A stretch of 64,000 nt of DNA from Roseibium album. Its GTDB lineage: Bacteria > Pseudomonadota > Alphaproteobacteria > Rhizobiales > Stappiaceae. The stretch spans positions 62,001 to 126,000 of the forward strand of contig CXTY01000018.1 in NCBI GenBank assembly GCA_001404055.1. Reading direction: 5' to 3'. Below the pieces are notes generated by a model. It had not been told where the DNA came from and made no database searches. It saw only the letters and a list, made by a program, of their open reading frames with translations. Numbering within the stretch: the first letter of the stretch is position 1; each line of letters begins with the position of its first letter. Made by a program: the position numbers and the translations under genes. Shown here in pieces: positions 7,838-15,337 of this stretch.

Positions 7838-8743
7838 ATGGATATTCAGGCACTTAGGACAATTCTCCTTGTCAGGGACCTGGGCAGCATTGCAGCAGCG
7901 GCCCGGTCGCTTGATCTCGATGCGTCAAAGGTTTCCCGTGTTGTTGCAGGCGTTGAACGCGAACTTGGGCTTCGGCTATTTCAACGCAGCACCCGAAAAC
8001 TCTCGCTTACCGATGAAGGTAGCCAGTATCTGCGCCGAGTTGCACCGCTCGTAGAGGAGCTGGAGGCCGCGGGAGCGGAAGCAGCTTCCAAAGGCGGTCT
8101 GCCCCGCGGAACAATTCGCCTTACCGCGTCGGTGGCTTTTGTACAGGAGGGTATCCTTCCTGTTCTGCCGAAGTTTCAGGCGATGTACCCCGACCTTTCC
8201 GTCGAACTTTACCCGACAGATCACAATGTCGACCTGCTTGCCGAAGGGTTGGATCTGGCCATACGTCTTGCAGCAGCCCCCAAGGGAGACCTGATTTCAA
8301 CACGGCTTCTCACCACCTGTTACCGGGTTGTCGCCGCGCCTGAATATCTGGAGAGCGTGGATCCAGTTCGCCATCCTGGAGACCTGACCGGATTGAATTG
8401 TCTCTGTTTTGCCTTGCCTGGCTTCAAGAATTCATGGCTTTTCAGGAAGAATGGGTCGGATCCTTTCGCAGTTGAAGTTTCCGGCAAGACGGTTATTGCC
8501 AGCGCGCCCTCCTTGCGTGAAGCCGCGCGATTGGGGATGGGGCCTGCCCTGTTGCCGGATTGGCTCATTCGGAAAGATCTGAAGTCTGGACGACTGATTG
8601 ACCTCTTTCCGGAATTCGAATGCGCGGCTTTTGATTTTGAAACGGCGGCCTGGATTCTTTACCCAAGCCGGACTTATCTGCCGCAGAAGGTGCGGGTCAT
8701 GATTGATTTCTTGAAAGCAGAACTGGGGCGTTCAGAAAACTGA
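7838..8743 (+). CDS. LysR-type transcriptional regulator
   Basis: A 301-residue LysR-family regulator. The N-terminal winged helix reads MDIQALRTILLVRDLGSIAAAARSLDLDASKVSRVVAGVERELGLRLFQRSTRKLSLTDEG in the expected pattern (about residues 1-60), followed by a periplasmic-binding-like effector domain (about 90-295) with SLREAARLGMGPALLPDWLI. Its DNA recognition and effector domain resemble regulators of quinone/electrophile-responsive reductases. It is divergent from azoR and probably senses an electrophile or quinone, but the ligand is not readable from sequence. A hairpin at 8725-8750 overlaps its stop codon. Confidence 0.92.
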   Translation: MDIQALRTILLVRDLGSIAAAARSLDLDASKVSRVVAGVERELGLRLFQRSTRKLSLTDEGSQYLRRVAPLVEELEAAGAEAASKGGLPRGTIRLTASVAFVQEGILPVLPKFQAMYPDLSVELYPTDHNVDLLAEGLDLAIRLAAAPKGDLISTRLLTTCYRVVAAPEYLESVDPVRHPGDLTGLNCLCFALPGFKNSWLFRKNGSDPFAVEVSGKTVIASAPSLREAARLGMGPALLPDWLIRKDLKSGRLIDLFPEFECAAFDFETAAWILYPSRTYLPQKVRVMIDFLKAELGRSEN

Positions 8744-8750
8744 GCGCCCC
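8725..8750. terminator. Hairpin between convergent LysR and acuI genes
   Basis: GGGGCG and CGCCCC, extended inward by TCAG/CTGA across one mismatch, form a hairpin with an AAAA loop. It overlaps the LysR stop codon and lies 11 bp from the acuI stop. No long T-run follows on either side, so I read it as a possible shared terminator or mRNA 3' stabiliser. Confidence 0.45.
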
Positions 8751-8760
8751 GATGGCTCTA

Positions 8761-9753
8761 TCAAGCATTCACATCAACGATCACACGGCCCTTGACCTGG
8801 CCCTTCAATATGTCAGCACCAAGCTCCGGCAAGTCCGACAGCGTGGCGGTCTGGATAATGGAGTCCAGCTTGTCCATCGGCAGATCCTTGGCAAGCCGCT
8901 CCCAAGCGCGTAGGCGCGCATCATATGGTTTCATGACGCTGTCGATGCCGAGAAGGTTGACGCCGCGCAGCAGGAACGGAATGACGGTAGCCGGTAGCCC
9001 GGCGCCACCTGCGAGCCCAACCGCAGCAACCGAAGCGCCATATTTCATCTGACCCAGAACCCGGGCCAGCATCGGGCCGCCAACGGCGTCAATGCAGCCA
9101 GCCCAGGTTTCGGCCTCAAGTGGCCGTTTGACGGTTTCATTGACCTCGTCTCGCGGTACGATCTTGCTGGCGCCAATCGATTTCAGATAATCCCAGGTGC
9201 TTTCACGGCCGGTCACCGCGGCAACTTCATAGCCGAGATTGGCCAGAATTGCGGTCGCGACGGAACCGACACCGCCGGCAGCGCCGGTGACCAGAACTGG
9301 TCCGTGGTCCGGCTTCAATCCGTGATCCTCAAGCGCCATGATCGCCAGCATGGCCGTGAATCCGGCAGTTCCGATTGCCATGGCATTTCTGGTGCTCAGC
9401 CCTTCGGGAAGCGGTACCAGCCATTCACCCTTGACGCTGGCTTTTTGGGAATAACCGCCCCACCAGGCCTCGCCCACACGCCAGCCAGTGAGAACAACCT
9501 TGTCACCTGGCTTGTACCAGTCGTCGGTGCTTTCCTCGACCGTTCCAGCGAAGTCGATCCCAGGAACATGCGGGTAGTTGCGCACGAGACCGCCGCCCGG
9601 GCCCAGGCACAGCCCGTCCTTGTAGTTGAGTGTTGAATATTCGACAGCGACGACCACGTCGGCAATTGGAAGGCGGGCTTCGTCGATTTCCTGGATTGCG
9701 GCATGGGTCTTGCCGTCGTCGTCCTTGTCCACGATGAGTGCTTTGAAGGTCAT
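8761..9753 (-). CDS. acuI: Acryloyl-CoA reductase, AcuI/YhdH type
   Basis: A 330-residue zinc-independent medium-chain dehydrogenase. It has the GroES-like start (ALIVDKDDDGK, ...STLNYKDGL), the AGTVEESTDDWYKPGDKVVLTGWRVGE segment typical of YhdH/AcuI, and the NADPH-binding VTGAAGGVGSVA near residue 155. AcuI reduces acryloyl-CoA to propionyl-CoA with NADPH, which removes a toxic product of DMSP breakdown. It is the last gene of the operon with dmdA and dmdB, 15 bp after dmdB, the same association known in marine roseobacters. That context makes the assignment firm. Confidence 0.93.
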   Translation of the reverse strand: MTFKALIVDKDDDGKTHAAIQEIDEARLPIADVVVAVEYSTLNYKDGLCLGPGGGLVRNYPHVPGIDFAGTVEESTDDWYKPGDKVVLTGWRVGEAWWGGYSQKASVKGEWLVPLPEGLSTRNAMAIGTAGFTAMLAIMALEDHGLKPDHGPVLVTGAAGGVGSVATAILANLGYEVAAVTGRESTWDYLKSIGASKIVPRDEVNETVKRPLEAETWAGCIDAVGGPMLARVLGQMKYGASVAAVGLAGGAGLPATVIPFLLRGVNLLGIDSVMKPYDARLRAWERLAKDLPMDKLDSIIQTATLSDLPELGADILKGQVKGRVIVDVNA

Positions 9754-9768
9754 ATTGAAATTACCCTG

Positions 9769-11403
9769 CTAACTGGTTTCATTTGCAATTGTCCTGGCCT
9801 CCTGGCGCAGTACATATTTCTGGATCTTGCCGGTTGCCGTCTTTGGCAACTCGGTGAAGACGATTTTCTTGGGCCGCTTGAAACCGGCCATATGTTCTCT
9901 GCAGAACGCTATCAGGCTTTCTTCGGTTGCGCTGCTGCCTTCCTTCAGTTCGACGAAAGCGCAGGGTACCTCGCCCCACTTGTCGTCCGGCTTAGCAACC
10001 ACGGCCGCCATCACCACGTCAGGGTGCTGATGCAATACGCCTTCCACTTCCACGGAAGAAATGTTCTCGCCGCCGGAAATGATGACATCCTTCAGTCTGT
10101 CTTTTATCTGAACGTAACCGTTGGGATGGCGGACAGCGGCATCTCCGGACTTGAAGTAACCCTCTGACAGAGCCTCCTGCGTGGACCTGGGACTTTTGTA
10201 ATAACCTTTCATCACGGTGTTGCCGCGAATGACTATTTCGCCCTGGGTGGACCCATCCCAGGGGACTGGGCTGCCACTTTCCCGGTTGACGACATCGAAG
10301 TCTTCAGTCATCGGGAAGCCGACACCTTGCCAGGACTGCAATTCTGCCTGTTCGGCAGATGTGAGATCGTTCCATTCCTCTCGCCACAAGCATTGCGACA
10401 CGTGGCCGTAGGTTTCGGTGAGACCATAGACCTGCATGACTTCGAAGCCGAGGGCCTTGGTTGCGGCCAGGATTGCTGCTGGTGGCGGTGCGCCAGCGGT
10501 CATGATTTTCACTTTGCCATTCAAGGGTGTCCTGTCTTCATCTGGCGTATTCACCAGCATGGACAAGACGATCGGAGCGCCGCCCAGATGGGTCACCCCG
10601 TGGTCTGAGATAAGCTTGAAGACATTGTTGCCAGTGACCTGACGTGTGCAAACGATCGTGGCCGCCATCAGCGTCATGGTCCAGGCATGACACCATCCGT
10701 TACAATGAAACATCGGCACAGTGTAGAGATAGACCGGATGGCGGGGCAGTTCCCAGGCTATCGGCGTGCCCATCGCCATGAGATATGCACCGCGATGGTG
10801 GTAGACAACGCCTTTCGGGCGACCAGATGTCCCGGACGTGTAATTCAGGGCAAGCGCCTGCCACTCGTCATCTGGTCCTTGCCAGCAAAAGTCAGGATCT
10901 CCGTTCTCTATCACGGCCTCATAGGTCTGCGCGCCGATCAAATCTCCGCCCGGCCCGTCGGCATCCTTGATGTTGATGACCGGCAAAGTATTGCCGTTCA
11001 GCTCAAGAGCTTTGCTGACGACACCGGAAAACGCAGTGTCCGCAATTACCAGCCTGGCATCGCTGTGATCGAGAATATAGGCAACCGTTTCCGGCTCCAG
11101 GCGCGTGTTGATCGTATTAAGCACTGCGCCGGTCAAGGGAACGGCGTAGTGCAACTCAAACAGCTCCGGGGTATTGGCCGCCATGACGGAAACGGTATCG
11201 CCAAGGCCAATTCCCCTGGCCTTGAGACCGGAGGCCAGTCGTTTGACCCGGTCGAGAACTTCAGACCAGGTGTATTTCCTGTCTTCGTAAATAACCGCGG
11301 TGCGGTCAGGAAAAATTGCCGCTGTCCTTTCCAGAAAGCTGAGTGGCGAGAGCGGCACGTGATTGGCGGTTTGTTTGGAAAATGCCTCGTAATTCTCCTT
11401 CAT
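9769..11403 (-). CDS. dmdB: Acyl-CoA synthetase, probable methylmercaptopropionate-CoA ligase
   Basis: A 544-residue ANL-superfamily ligase. Motifs in order: YTSGTSGRPKGVVYHHRG (P-loop, about residue 180), the acyl pocket region PMFHCNGWCHAW, YGLTETYGH, GEIVIRGNTVMKGYYK, and the C-terminal Lys motif in PKTATGKIQKY. DmdB activates 3-methylmercaptopropionate, the product of DmdA, as its CoA thioester. General medium-chain ligases look alike, so the specificity comes from its position directly after dmdA (3 bp after that stop codon) and before acuI. The ATG at 11403 is chosen over the longer frame because the family starts there. dmdC and dmdD are not in the window. Confidence 0.85.
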   Translation of the reverse strand: MKENYEAFSKQTANHVPLSPLSFLERTAAIFPDRTAVIYEDRKYTWSEVLDRVKRLASGLKARGIGLGDTVSVMAANTPELFELHYAVPLTGAVLNTINTRLEPETVAYILDHSDARLVIADTAFSGVVSKALELNGNTLPVINIKDADGPGGDLIGAQTYEAVIENGDPDFCWQGPDDEWQALALNYTSGTSGRPKGVVYHHRGAYLMAMGTPIAWELPRHPVYLYTVPMFHCNGWCHAWTMTLMAATIVCTRQVTGNNVFKLISDHGVTHLGGAPIVLSMLVNTPDEDRTPLNGKVKIMTAGAPPPAAILAATKALGFEVMQVYGLTETYGHVSQCLWREEWNDLTSAEQAELQSWQGVGFPMTEDFDVVNRESGSPVPWDGSTQGEIVIRGNTVMKGYYKSPRSTQEALSEGYFKSGDAAVRHPNGYVQIKDRLKDVIISGGENISSVEVEGVLHQHPDVVMAAVVAKPDDKWGEVPCAFVELKEGSSATEESLIAFCREHMAGFKRPKKIVFTELPKTATGKIQKYVLRQEARTIANETS

Positions 11404-11405
11404 GG

Positions 11406-12527
11406 TCAGCCGCCCTGGTTGGTGAACGAGGTTTCCCACACTGTTGCAGCCCGCATGCCATGTGGAGTGTCAACCTGAACCTTGGTGCCATCATCCCAAT
11501 GGGTCATGCGCACCATGCCGATTGCAACATTCGTGCGGTAGTCCGGTGAATAGGCAGCGGAACTGATGGTACCGACCTGCCGTCCGCCACCGAAGATTGG
11601 CCACAGTTCATCGCAAGGGGGGACCGGGTCTCCATCGATAGCAATGCTGCGGATCTGCCTGACCGGACCCTCAACAGCTACCCGGAGCAGTGCATCGCGC
11701 CCGACGCAGCCGATTGCAGCCTGTGTCTGACAGAACCTGCCTAGTCCGCATTCGTGCGGGGTGTTGTTGCGGGTCATGTCGTTACCATACGAAAGCAATT
11801 GACCCTCGATCCGTTCGATCAGATTGGGGCAGCCCGCACGAACGTCAAGGTCTTTACCGGCCTCCATGAACGCATCCCAGACAGGTTCGCCCAGATCTGA
11901 ACCATCGACATAAAGTTCAAAGCCACCCTGTTTCGAATAACCGGACCGGGCCAAAACCAGCTTGCGGCCCGCGAACTCCACGTAATCATAGTGAAAGAAG
12001 CGGATTGAACGGATGCGTTCACCGAATACCCGGGCAACCAGGTCTTCCGCCCGTGGGCCCTGAATTGCAAGTGGCGAGACGTCTGGTTCGTCCACATCGA
12101 CTTCAAGTCGAAACGCGTGCGCCAGTCCCTTGATCCAAAACAGCAGGTCACTATCGGCAACGGACACCCAGTATTTGTCCTCCGCCAGTTTGGTAGTGAC
12201 CGGGTCGTTGAGCATACCGCCCGTTTCATCGACCATGGGCGTGTAGTAACACTGGCCTTCGGTCATTCCTGACAGATCTCGCGGTGTCAGCATCTGGGCA
12301 AGGCGGGCTGCATCCGGACCCCAAAGCTCAACTTGCCTTTCGCAAGCAACGTCCCACACCTGAACTTTTGATTTCAGATGTCGGTAATCCTCTTCGACGG
12401 TTTCAAAAACCGTCGGCAACAGCATGTGGTTATAGACGGTGTACGCCTTTACGCCAGCTGCCTGCACTCTCCGGGTGAACGGAGACTTCCGAGTGCGCCG
12501 GGAGATTGAGAGTGACGGGAACTGCAT
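11406..12527 (-). CDS. dmdA: Dimethylsulfoniopropionate demethylase
   Basis: A 373-residue GcvT-family enzyme that transfers a methyl group from DMSP to tetrahydrofolate, giving 3-methylmercaptopropionate. It matches DmdA rather than GcvT: VKAYTVYNHMLLPTVFETVEEDY near the N-terminus, VQVWDVACERQVELWGPDA, MLNDPVTTKLAEDKYWVS, the SKQGGFELYVDGSDLG segment, and SYGNDMTRNNTPHECGLGRFC, all as I recall them from Ruegeria DmdA. The start has AAGGAGG four bases before ATG. It follows DUF1326 by 9 bp and overlaps into dmdB, so translation is probably coupled. A true gcvT lies elsewhere (48836-49933), which allows direct comparison. Confidence 0.95.
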   Translation of the reverse strand: MQFPSLSISRRTRKSPFTRRVQAAGVKAYTVYNHMLLPTVFETVEEDYRHLKSKVQVWDVACERQVELWGPDAARLAQMLTPRDLSGMTEGQCYYTPMVDETGGMLNDPVTTKLAEDKYWVSVADSDLLFWIKGLAHAFRLEVDVDEPDVSPLAIQGPRAEDLVARVFGERIRSIRFFHYDYVEFAGRKLVLARSGYSKQGGFELYVDGSDLGEPVWDAFMEAGKDLDVRAGCPNLIERIEGQLLSYGNDMTRNNTPHECGLGRFCQTQAAIGCVGRDALLRVAVEGPVRQIRSIAIDGDPVPPCDELWPIFGGGRQVGTISSAAYSPDYRTNVAIGMVRMTHWDDGTKVQVDTPHGMRAATVWETSFTNQGG

Positions 12528-12536
12528 GCAGCCTCC

Positions 12537-13163
12537 TTATGCCGCCTGTTCAGCAGGTGGCCCGGACCAGTCGATTTGACAGATCTCGGCGCTGCGGCCG
12601 TCGAAATCCCACACCCGGCCATATGCCCGGACGCGTCCCTGGGTTGCCGTGGCAACCGTGATATCAGGTCCCATCCAGTATTCGGTGTTCGTGACAACGA
12701 TGTCTTCATCCGGGTTGCCGCCGCGCACCGGTTCAACTTCCCCCTTGATGGCCTTGCCAACGATGAGGCGGCGTTTCTTACCTTCGTTGGTATAGGAAAC
12801 CGGTGCTCGCTCAGCGCCCAGGAACTCACTCACAAGGACCTTGAAAAGACCCGTTGTGCCTTTTGCCTCACCGGAAAAAATTTTCAGGAGACCTTCATAG
12901 GCTGCGTCGCTAGCCCGGTCGTCGATATAGGCTGCGGCCTTCCAGTTGCCGCGTGCCATCAGGCCCGGGATTTCCAGAACAAGGCCGACGTTCAGGCCGG
13001 AGAGGTCCTCGCCCTCATAGTGACCTTCGTCGACCCGCACACCTGCCCAGGCCTGGCAATAGCCTTCGGTTGGCGCATGCTTTCCCAGGGACACAACGCA
13101 GGGACAAAAGACCGTGCAGTTGCAGTTCAATATGAGTTCACCTCGGATGGCCCATCCAGTCAT
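12537..13163 (-). CDS. DUF1326 family protein
   Basis: A 208-residue soluble protein of the DUF1326 family. The N-terminus carries the family hallmark GELILNCNCTVFCPCVVS, a Cys-rich motif (CNCTVFCPC) that suggests metal or Fe-S binding. The rest is a beta-rich fold with WKAAAYIDDRASDAAYEGL. Members commonly sit next to DUF2182 genes, as here (19 bp away). The biochemical role is not established. It is the second gene of the dmd operon, 9 bp before dmdA, so it should be co-expressed with DMSP demethylation. Confidence 0.85.
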   Translation of the reverse strand: MTGWAIRGELILNCNCTVFCPCVVSLGKHAPTEGYCQAWAGVRVDEGHYEGEDLSGLNVGLVLEIPGLMARGNWKAAAYIDDRASDAAYEGLLKIFSGEAKGTTGLFKVLVSEFLGAERAPVSYTNEGKKRRLIVGKAIKGEVEPVRGGNPDEDIVVTNTEYWMGPDITVATATQGRVRAYGRVWDFDGRSAEICQIDWSGPPAEQAA

Positions 13164-13181
13164 TCATTCCTCCCTGTATTT

Positions 13182-13967
13182 TTATGTCATGAGCGGCAGG
13201 GCGAAAACGGTCGCTCCTGCAATCAAAAGGAAAACACCCAGCGGAGTGCTGATTTTTGTGCCGATTTGCGGAAGTTTTTCCAGCGTCATCAGCACCATGG
13301 CGAGCCCCATGAAAAGAAGGTTCATGGTGCCGGCAACAAAGGCCAGGAGCATCAGGGCCCAGCAGCAGCCAAGGCAAACAGCACCAAGTCTGAACCCGAG
13401 CCTGATCGCGCCGGGTAAACCCGGCTGCCAATGTGAAAAGAAGAAAGTCATCGGGTTCTGGCAGGCAGAAAGACACGCGTTTTTCAGGCTGGTGAACTGG
13501 TATAACCCGGCGATGATCAGGAGAGAGCCGTTAAGGATCCCGGACGTCGATTGTCCGAACAGATTAAGCAGTCCGAGTGATGCGAGCCTGATCTGAAGAA
13601 GCGCTGCAAAAACCGAAAAGCCGATCCAGACCGCCATATAGCCCGCAACAACGAGTGTCAGCGACAGGCCGCTGGCCGCCTCTGTATGGGTAAGATCGGA
13701 ATAGGTTCGAAAGGCTGGAAAAGCCGTTGGGGCCATCATTGCCAGCGTCATGAGCGACCACATGAAAAGCGCGGGCAGGAAACCGGCATCGGCAGCAGTG
13801 CCTGAACACAGCCACAGCAGGTAGGCTGGACCGAAATCCTGCCAGCCAGCGGGAAGTTCGAACCGGGCCTGCATTGCAAACAGGATGCTCCAGGCTGCCA
13901 GCACGCTTGCGAAAAAGGTCAGCCACAAGAAACGGTGGTTTGGCAGCAGATGCGCGATGGTCCTCAC
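13182..13967 (-). CDS. DUF2182 integral membrane protein
   Basis: A 261-residue inner-membrane protein of the DUF2182 family (predicted metal-binding membrane proteins). About seven hydrophobic segments are visible, with the family features MWSLMTLAMMAPTAFPAF (about residue 70), YQFTSLKNACLSACQNP (about 155) and GAVCLGCCWALMLL (about 190). The paired Cys and Met/His residues inside the membrane hint at copper or another metal. It is the first gene of the operon that continues with DUF1326, dmdA, dmdB and acuI, and it starts 58 bp from tandem palindromes that are likely regulatory. Confidence 0.85.
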   Translation of the reverse strand: MRTIAHLLPNHRFLWLTFFASVLAAWSILFAMQARFELPAGWQDFGPAYLLWLCSGTAADAGFLPALFMWSLMTLAMMAPTAFPAFRTYSDLTHTEAASGLSLTLVVAGYMAVWIGFSVFAALLQIRLASLGLLNLFGQSTSGILNGSLLIIAGLYQFTSLKNACLSACQNPMTFFFSHWQPGLPGAIRLGFRLGAVCLGCCWALMLLAFVAGTMNLLFMGLAMVLMTLEKLPQIGTKISTPLGVFLLIAGATVFALPLMT

Positions 13968-14025
13968 CTAACCCTCCCCTGGCTACTTTCAGGTGTTCAA
14001 GCGGCTACGCTGCCCTTCGTATTTA

Positions 14026-14057
14026 CTAATGTCAAACATTTAATTGTCCGACATTAG
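14026..14057. promoter_or_regulatory. Tandem GntR-type operators before the dmd operon
   Basis: CTAATGTC (14026-14033) and GACATTAG (14050-14057) are perfect inverted arms. Inside, two 13-bp palindromes sit side by side: AATGTCAAACATT (14028-14040) and ATTGTCCGACATT (14043-14055), centres 15 bp apart. TGTC-N-GACA is of the kind bound by FCD-type GntR regulators, and one is encoded 80 bp to the right. Confidence 0.65.
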
Positions 14058-14136
14058 AATTTTGGTAATTGACCCCATTAGCCTGTGTGATTAGATTTGG
14101 GAAGATTTCAGCCCTTGACGCAGTCCGGAGTAAATT

Positions 14137-14868
14137 TTGGCGATCGAATTCAGCACGATTCAGAAAGAGGGCCTGTCGGTCCAGATTGCCAATGCCATCC
14201 GCAATGCCATTCTTGAAGGTCGGCTTGCCAGCGAAGAACGACTGCCGAGTGAAGCGGAGCTTTCAGAACGGTTTGGCGTCTCGCGCTCAACTGTTCGCGA
14301 AGCATTGAAGCGGCTTGCTGCGCAAAACCTGATCAGAAGTGAACGGGGATCATCCGGCGGTGCGTTTGTAAACCGCATGACCTGGTCGGAAGCACAGGAC
14401 AATCTTGTAACTACCACCCGGTTGCTGATCGGGATGAACGACATTGCGTTTGAAGAAGCGATCGAGGCACGTTTTGCATTGGAAACCGCTGCGCTGCCTT
14501 TGGCGGCTGAAAACCGGACCGGCGAACACTTGCAGCAGTTACGAACAGAGATTGCCCGGCAAAGGGACGCTTTGACGAACGATGAAGACTTTTGCGCCTC
14601 CGACGTCAGCTTTCATTCCACGATTGCGTCTGCAACAGCCAATCCGCTGCTGACATTTCAACTCTCGGCAGCTTTCGAGGCCATGCAGCCGCTCATGAAC
14701 ATGCTCGTCTACCGCTTGCGCGACAGGGAACGGATTGCAGATATCCACGAAGCCCTTGCCTTGAGTCTGGAAGCGCAGAGCGGAGCGGAAGCCCTGTCAC
14801 ATCTGGATGCATTGTCTTCCTATACCCGCGAACTGGCGGCGCAACGCCGCAAACCGCTGGATCAATAG
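14137..14868 (+). CDS. GntR family (FadR/FCD) transcriptional regulator
   Basis: A 243-residue regulator with a GntR winged helix at about residues 8-72 (EGLSVQIANAIRNAILEGRL...LPSEAELSERFGVSRSTVREALKRLAAQNLI) and an all-helical FCD ligand domain (about 95-230) with the metal-binding Asp/His pattern DFCASDVSFHSTIA. The frame opens with TTG at 14137, seven bases after CGGAG. It is transcribed divergently from the DUF2182-dmdA operon with two palindromes in between, so it most likely controls DMSP catabolism. Whether DMSP, acryloyl-CoA or another intermediate is the effector is not visible. Confidence 0.9.
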   Translation: MAIEFSTIQKEGLSVQIANAIRNAILEGRLASEERLPSEAELSERFGVSRSTVREALKRLAAQNLIRSERGSSGGAFVNRMTWSEAQDNLVTTTRLLIGMNDIAFEEAIEARFALETAALPLAAENRTGEHLQQLRTEIARQRDALTNDEDFCASDVSFHSTIASATANPLLTFQLSAAFEAMQPLMNMLVYRLRDRERIADIHEALALSLEAQSGAEALSHLDALSSYTRELAAQRRKPLDQ

Positions 14869-14999
14869 CGTTTTTCCAAAATTGATTTTCCAGGCCAATC
14901 CGTCTCGCTACATGGAAGGAACGGCGCATTTGTGCCTGTTTGCGTATTCCCGCAACCACGGCGTGCCAGGGCCAAACCCCAGGCAGGTAGTCCTACGCA

Positions 15000-15026
15000 T
15001 TGATTGTTCTTCGTCTAAAGTATAAT
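15000..15026 (+). promoter_or_regulatory. Sigma70-like promoter for the small exported peptide
   Basis: TTGATT at 15000-15005 and a perfect TATAAT at 15021-15026 are 15 bp apart, slightly short of optimal. A CTAAAGT direct repeat brackets the -10 box (15014-15020 and 15031-15037 approximately), which could be a regulator site. The start of transcription would be near 15033, about 75 bases before the ATG. Confidence 0.5.
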
Positions 15027-15106
15027 ATAGACTAAAGTTGAATTTTGATTCGACGACACGACGGCGGCTTGCTCGCCGTGTATCGCAACCACGAAGGAGC
15101 GATTAC

Positions 15107-15253
15107 ATGAAATTCTGGAGCCTGACATTTGTTGCTCTGATGCTGGTGGGTGTTGCTGCGACCAAGGCCGCAAACCCCAGTCATACGCTGACTGACAGCA
15201 CCACGTTCTCGGGTGTTCCGGTTACAACGCTGCACACACCTGCAACGCCCTGA
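15107..15253 (+). CDS. Small exported peptide (48 aa)
   Basis: A 48-residue open frame with AAGGAG 7 bases before its ATG. The first 22 residues (Lys, then a hydrophobic LTFVALMLVGVAA run, then ATKAA) form a Sec signal peptide with an Ala-x-Ala type cleavage region. The mature part is only about 26 residues, rich in Thr/Ser/Pro (SHTLTDSTTFSG, TTLHTPATP), and has no Cys. A clear promoter lies upstream and a hairpin downstream, so it looks like a complete, separately expressed gene. I do not recognise a family; the function is unknown. Confidence 0.6.
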   Translation: MKFWSLTFVALMLVGVAATKAANPSHTLTDSTTFSGVPVTTLHTPATP

Positions 15254-15259
15254 CAAAAG

Positions 15260-15299
15260 AACCAGACGGAAACTCGGATTTTGGTCTTCCCGTCTGGTT
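15260..15299. terminator. Hairpin between convergent genes
   Basis: AACCAGACGG and CCGTCTGGTT are perfect 10-bp arms around a 20-base loop, lying 7 bp after the small peptide gene and 38 bp from the stop of the convergent L,D-transpeptidase-like gene. No long T-run follows, so termination may be Rho-assisted or it may protect the mRNA end. Confidence 0.5.
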
Positions 15300-15337
15300 G
15301 GAATACGCAGCTGGCTCAATTGCTTAAACCTGAGAGA

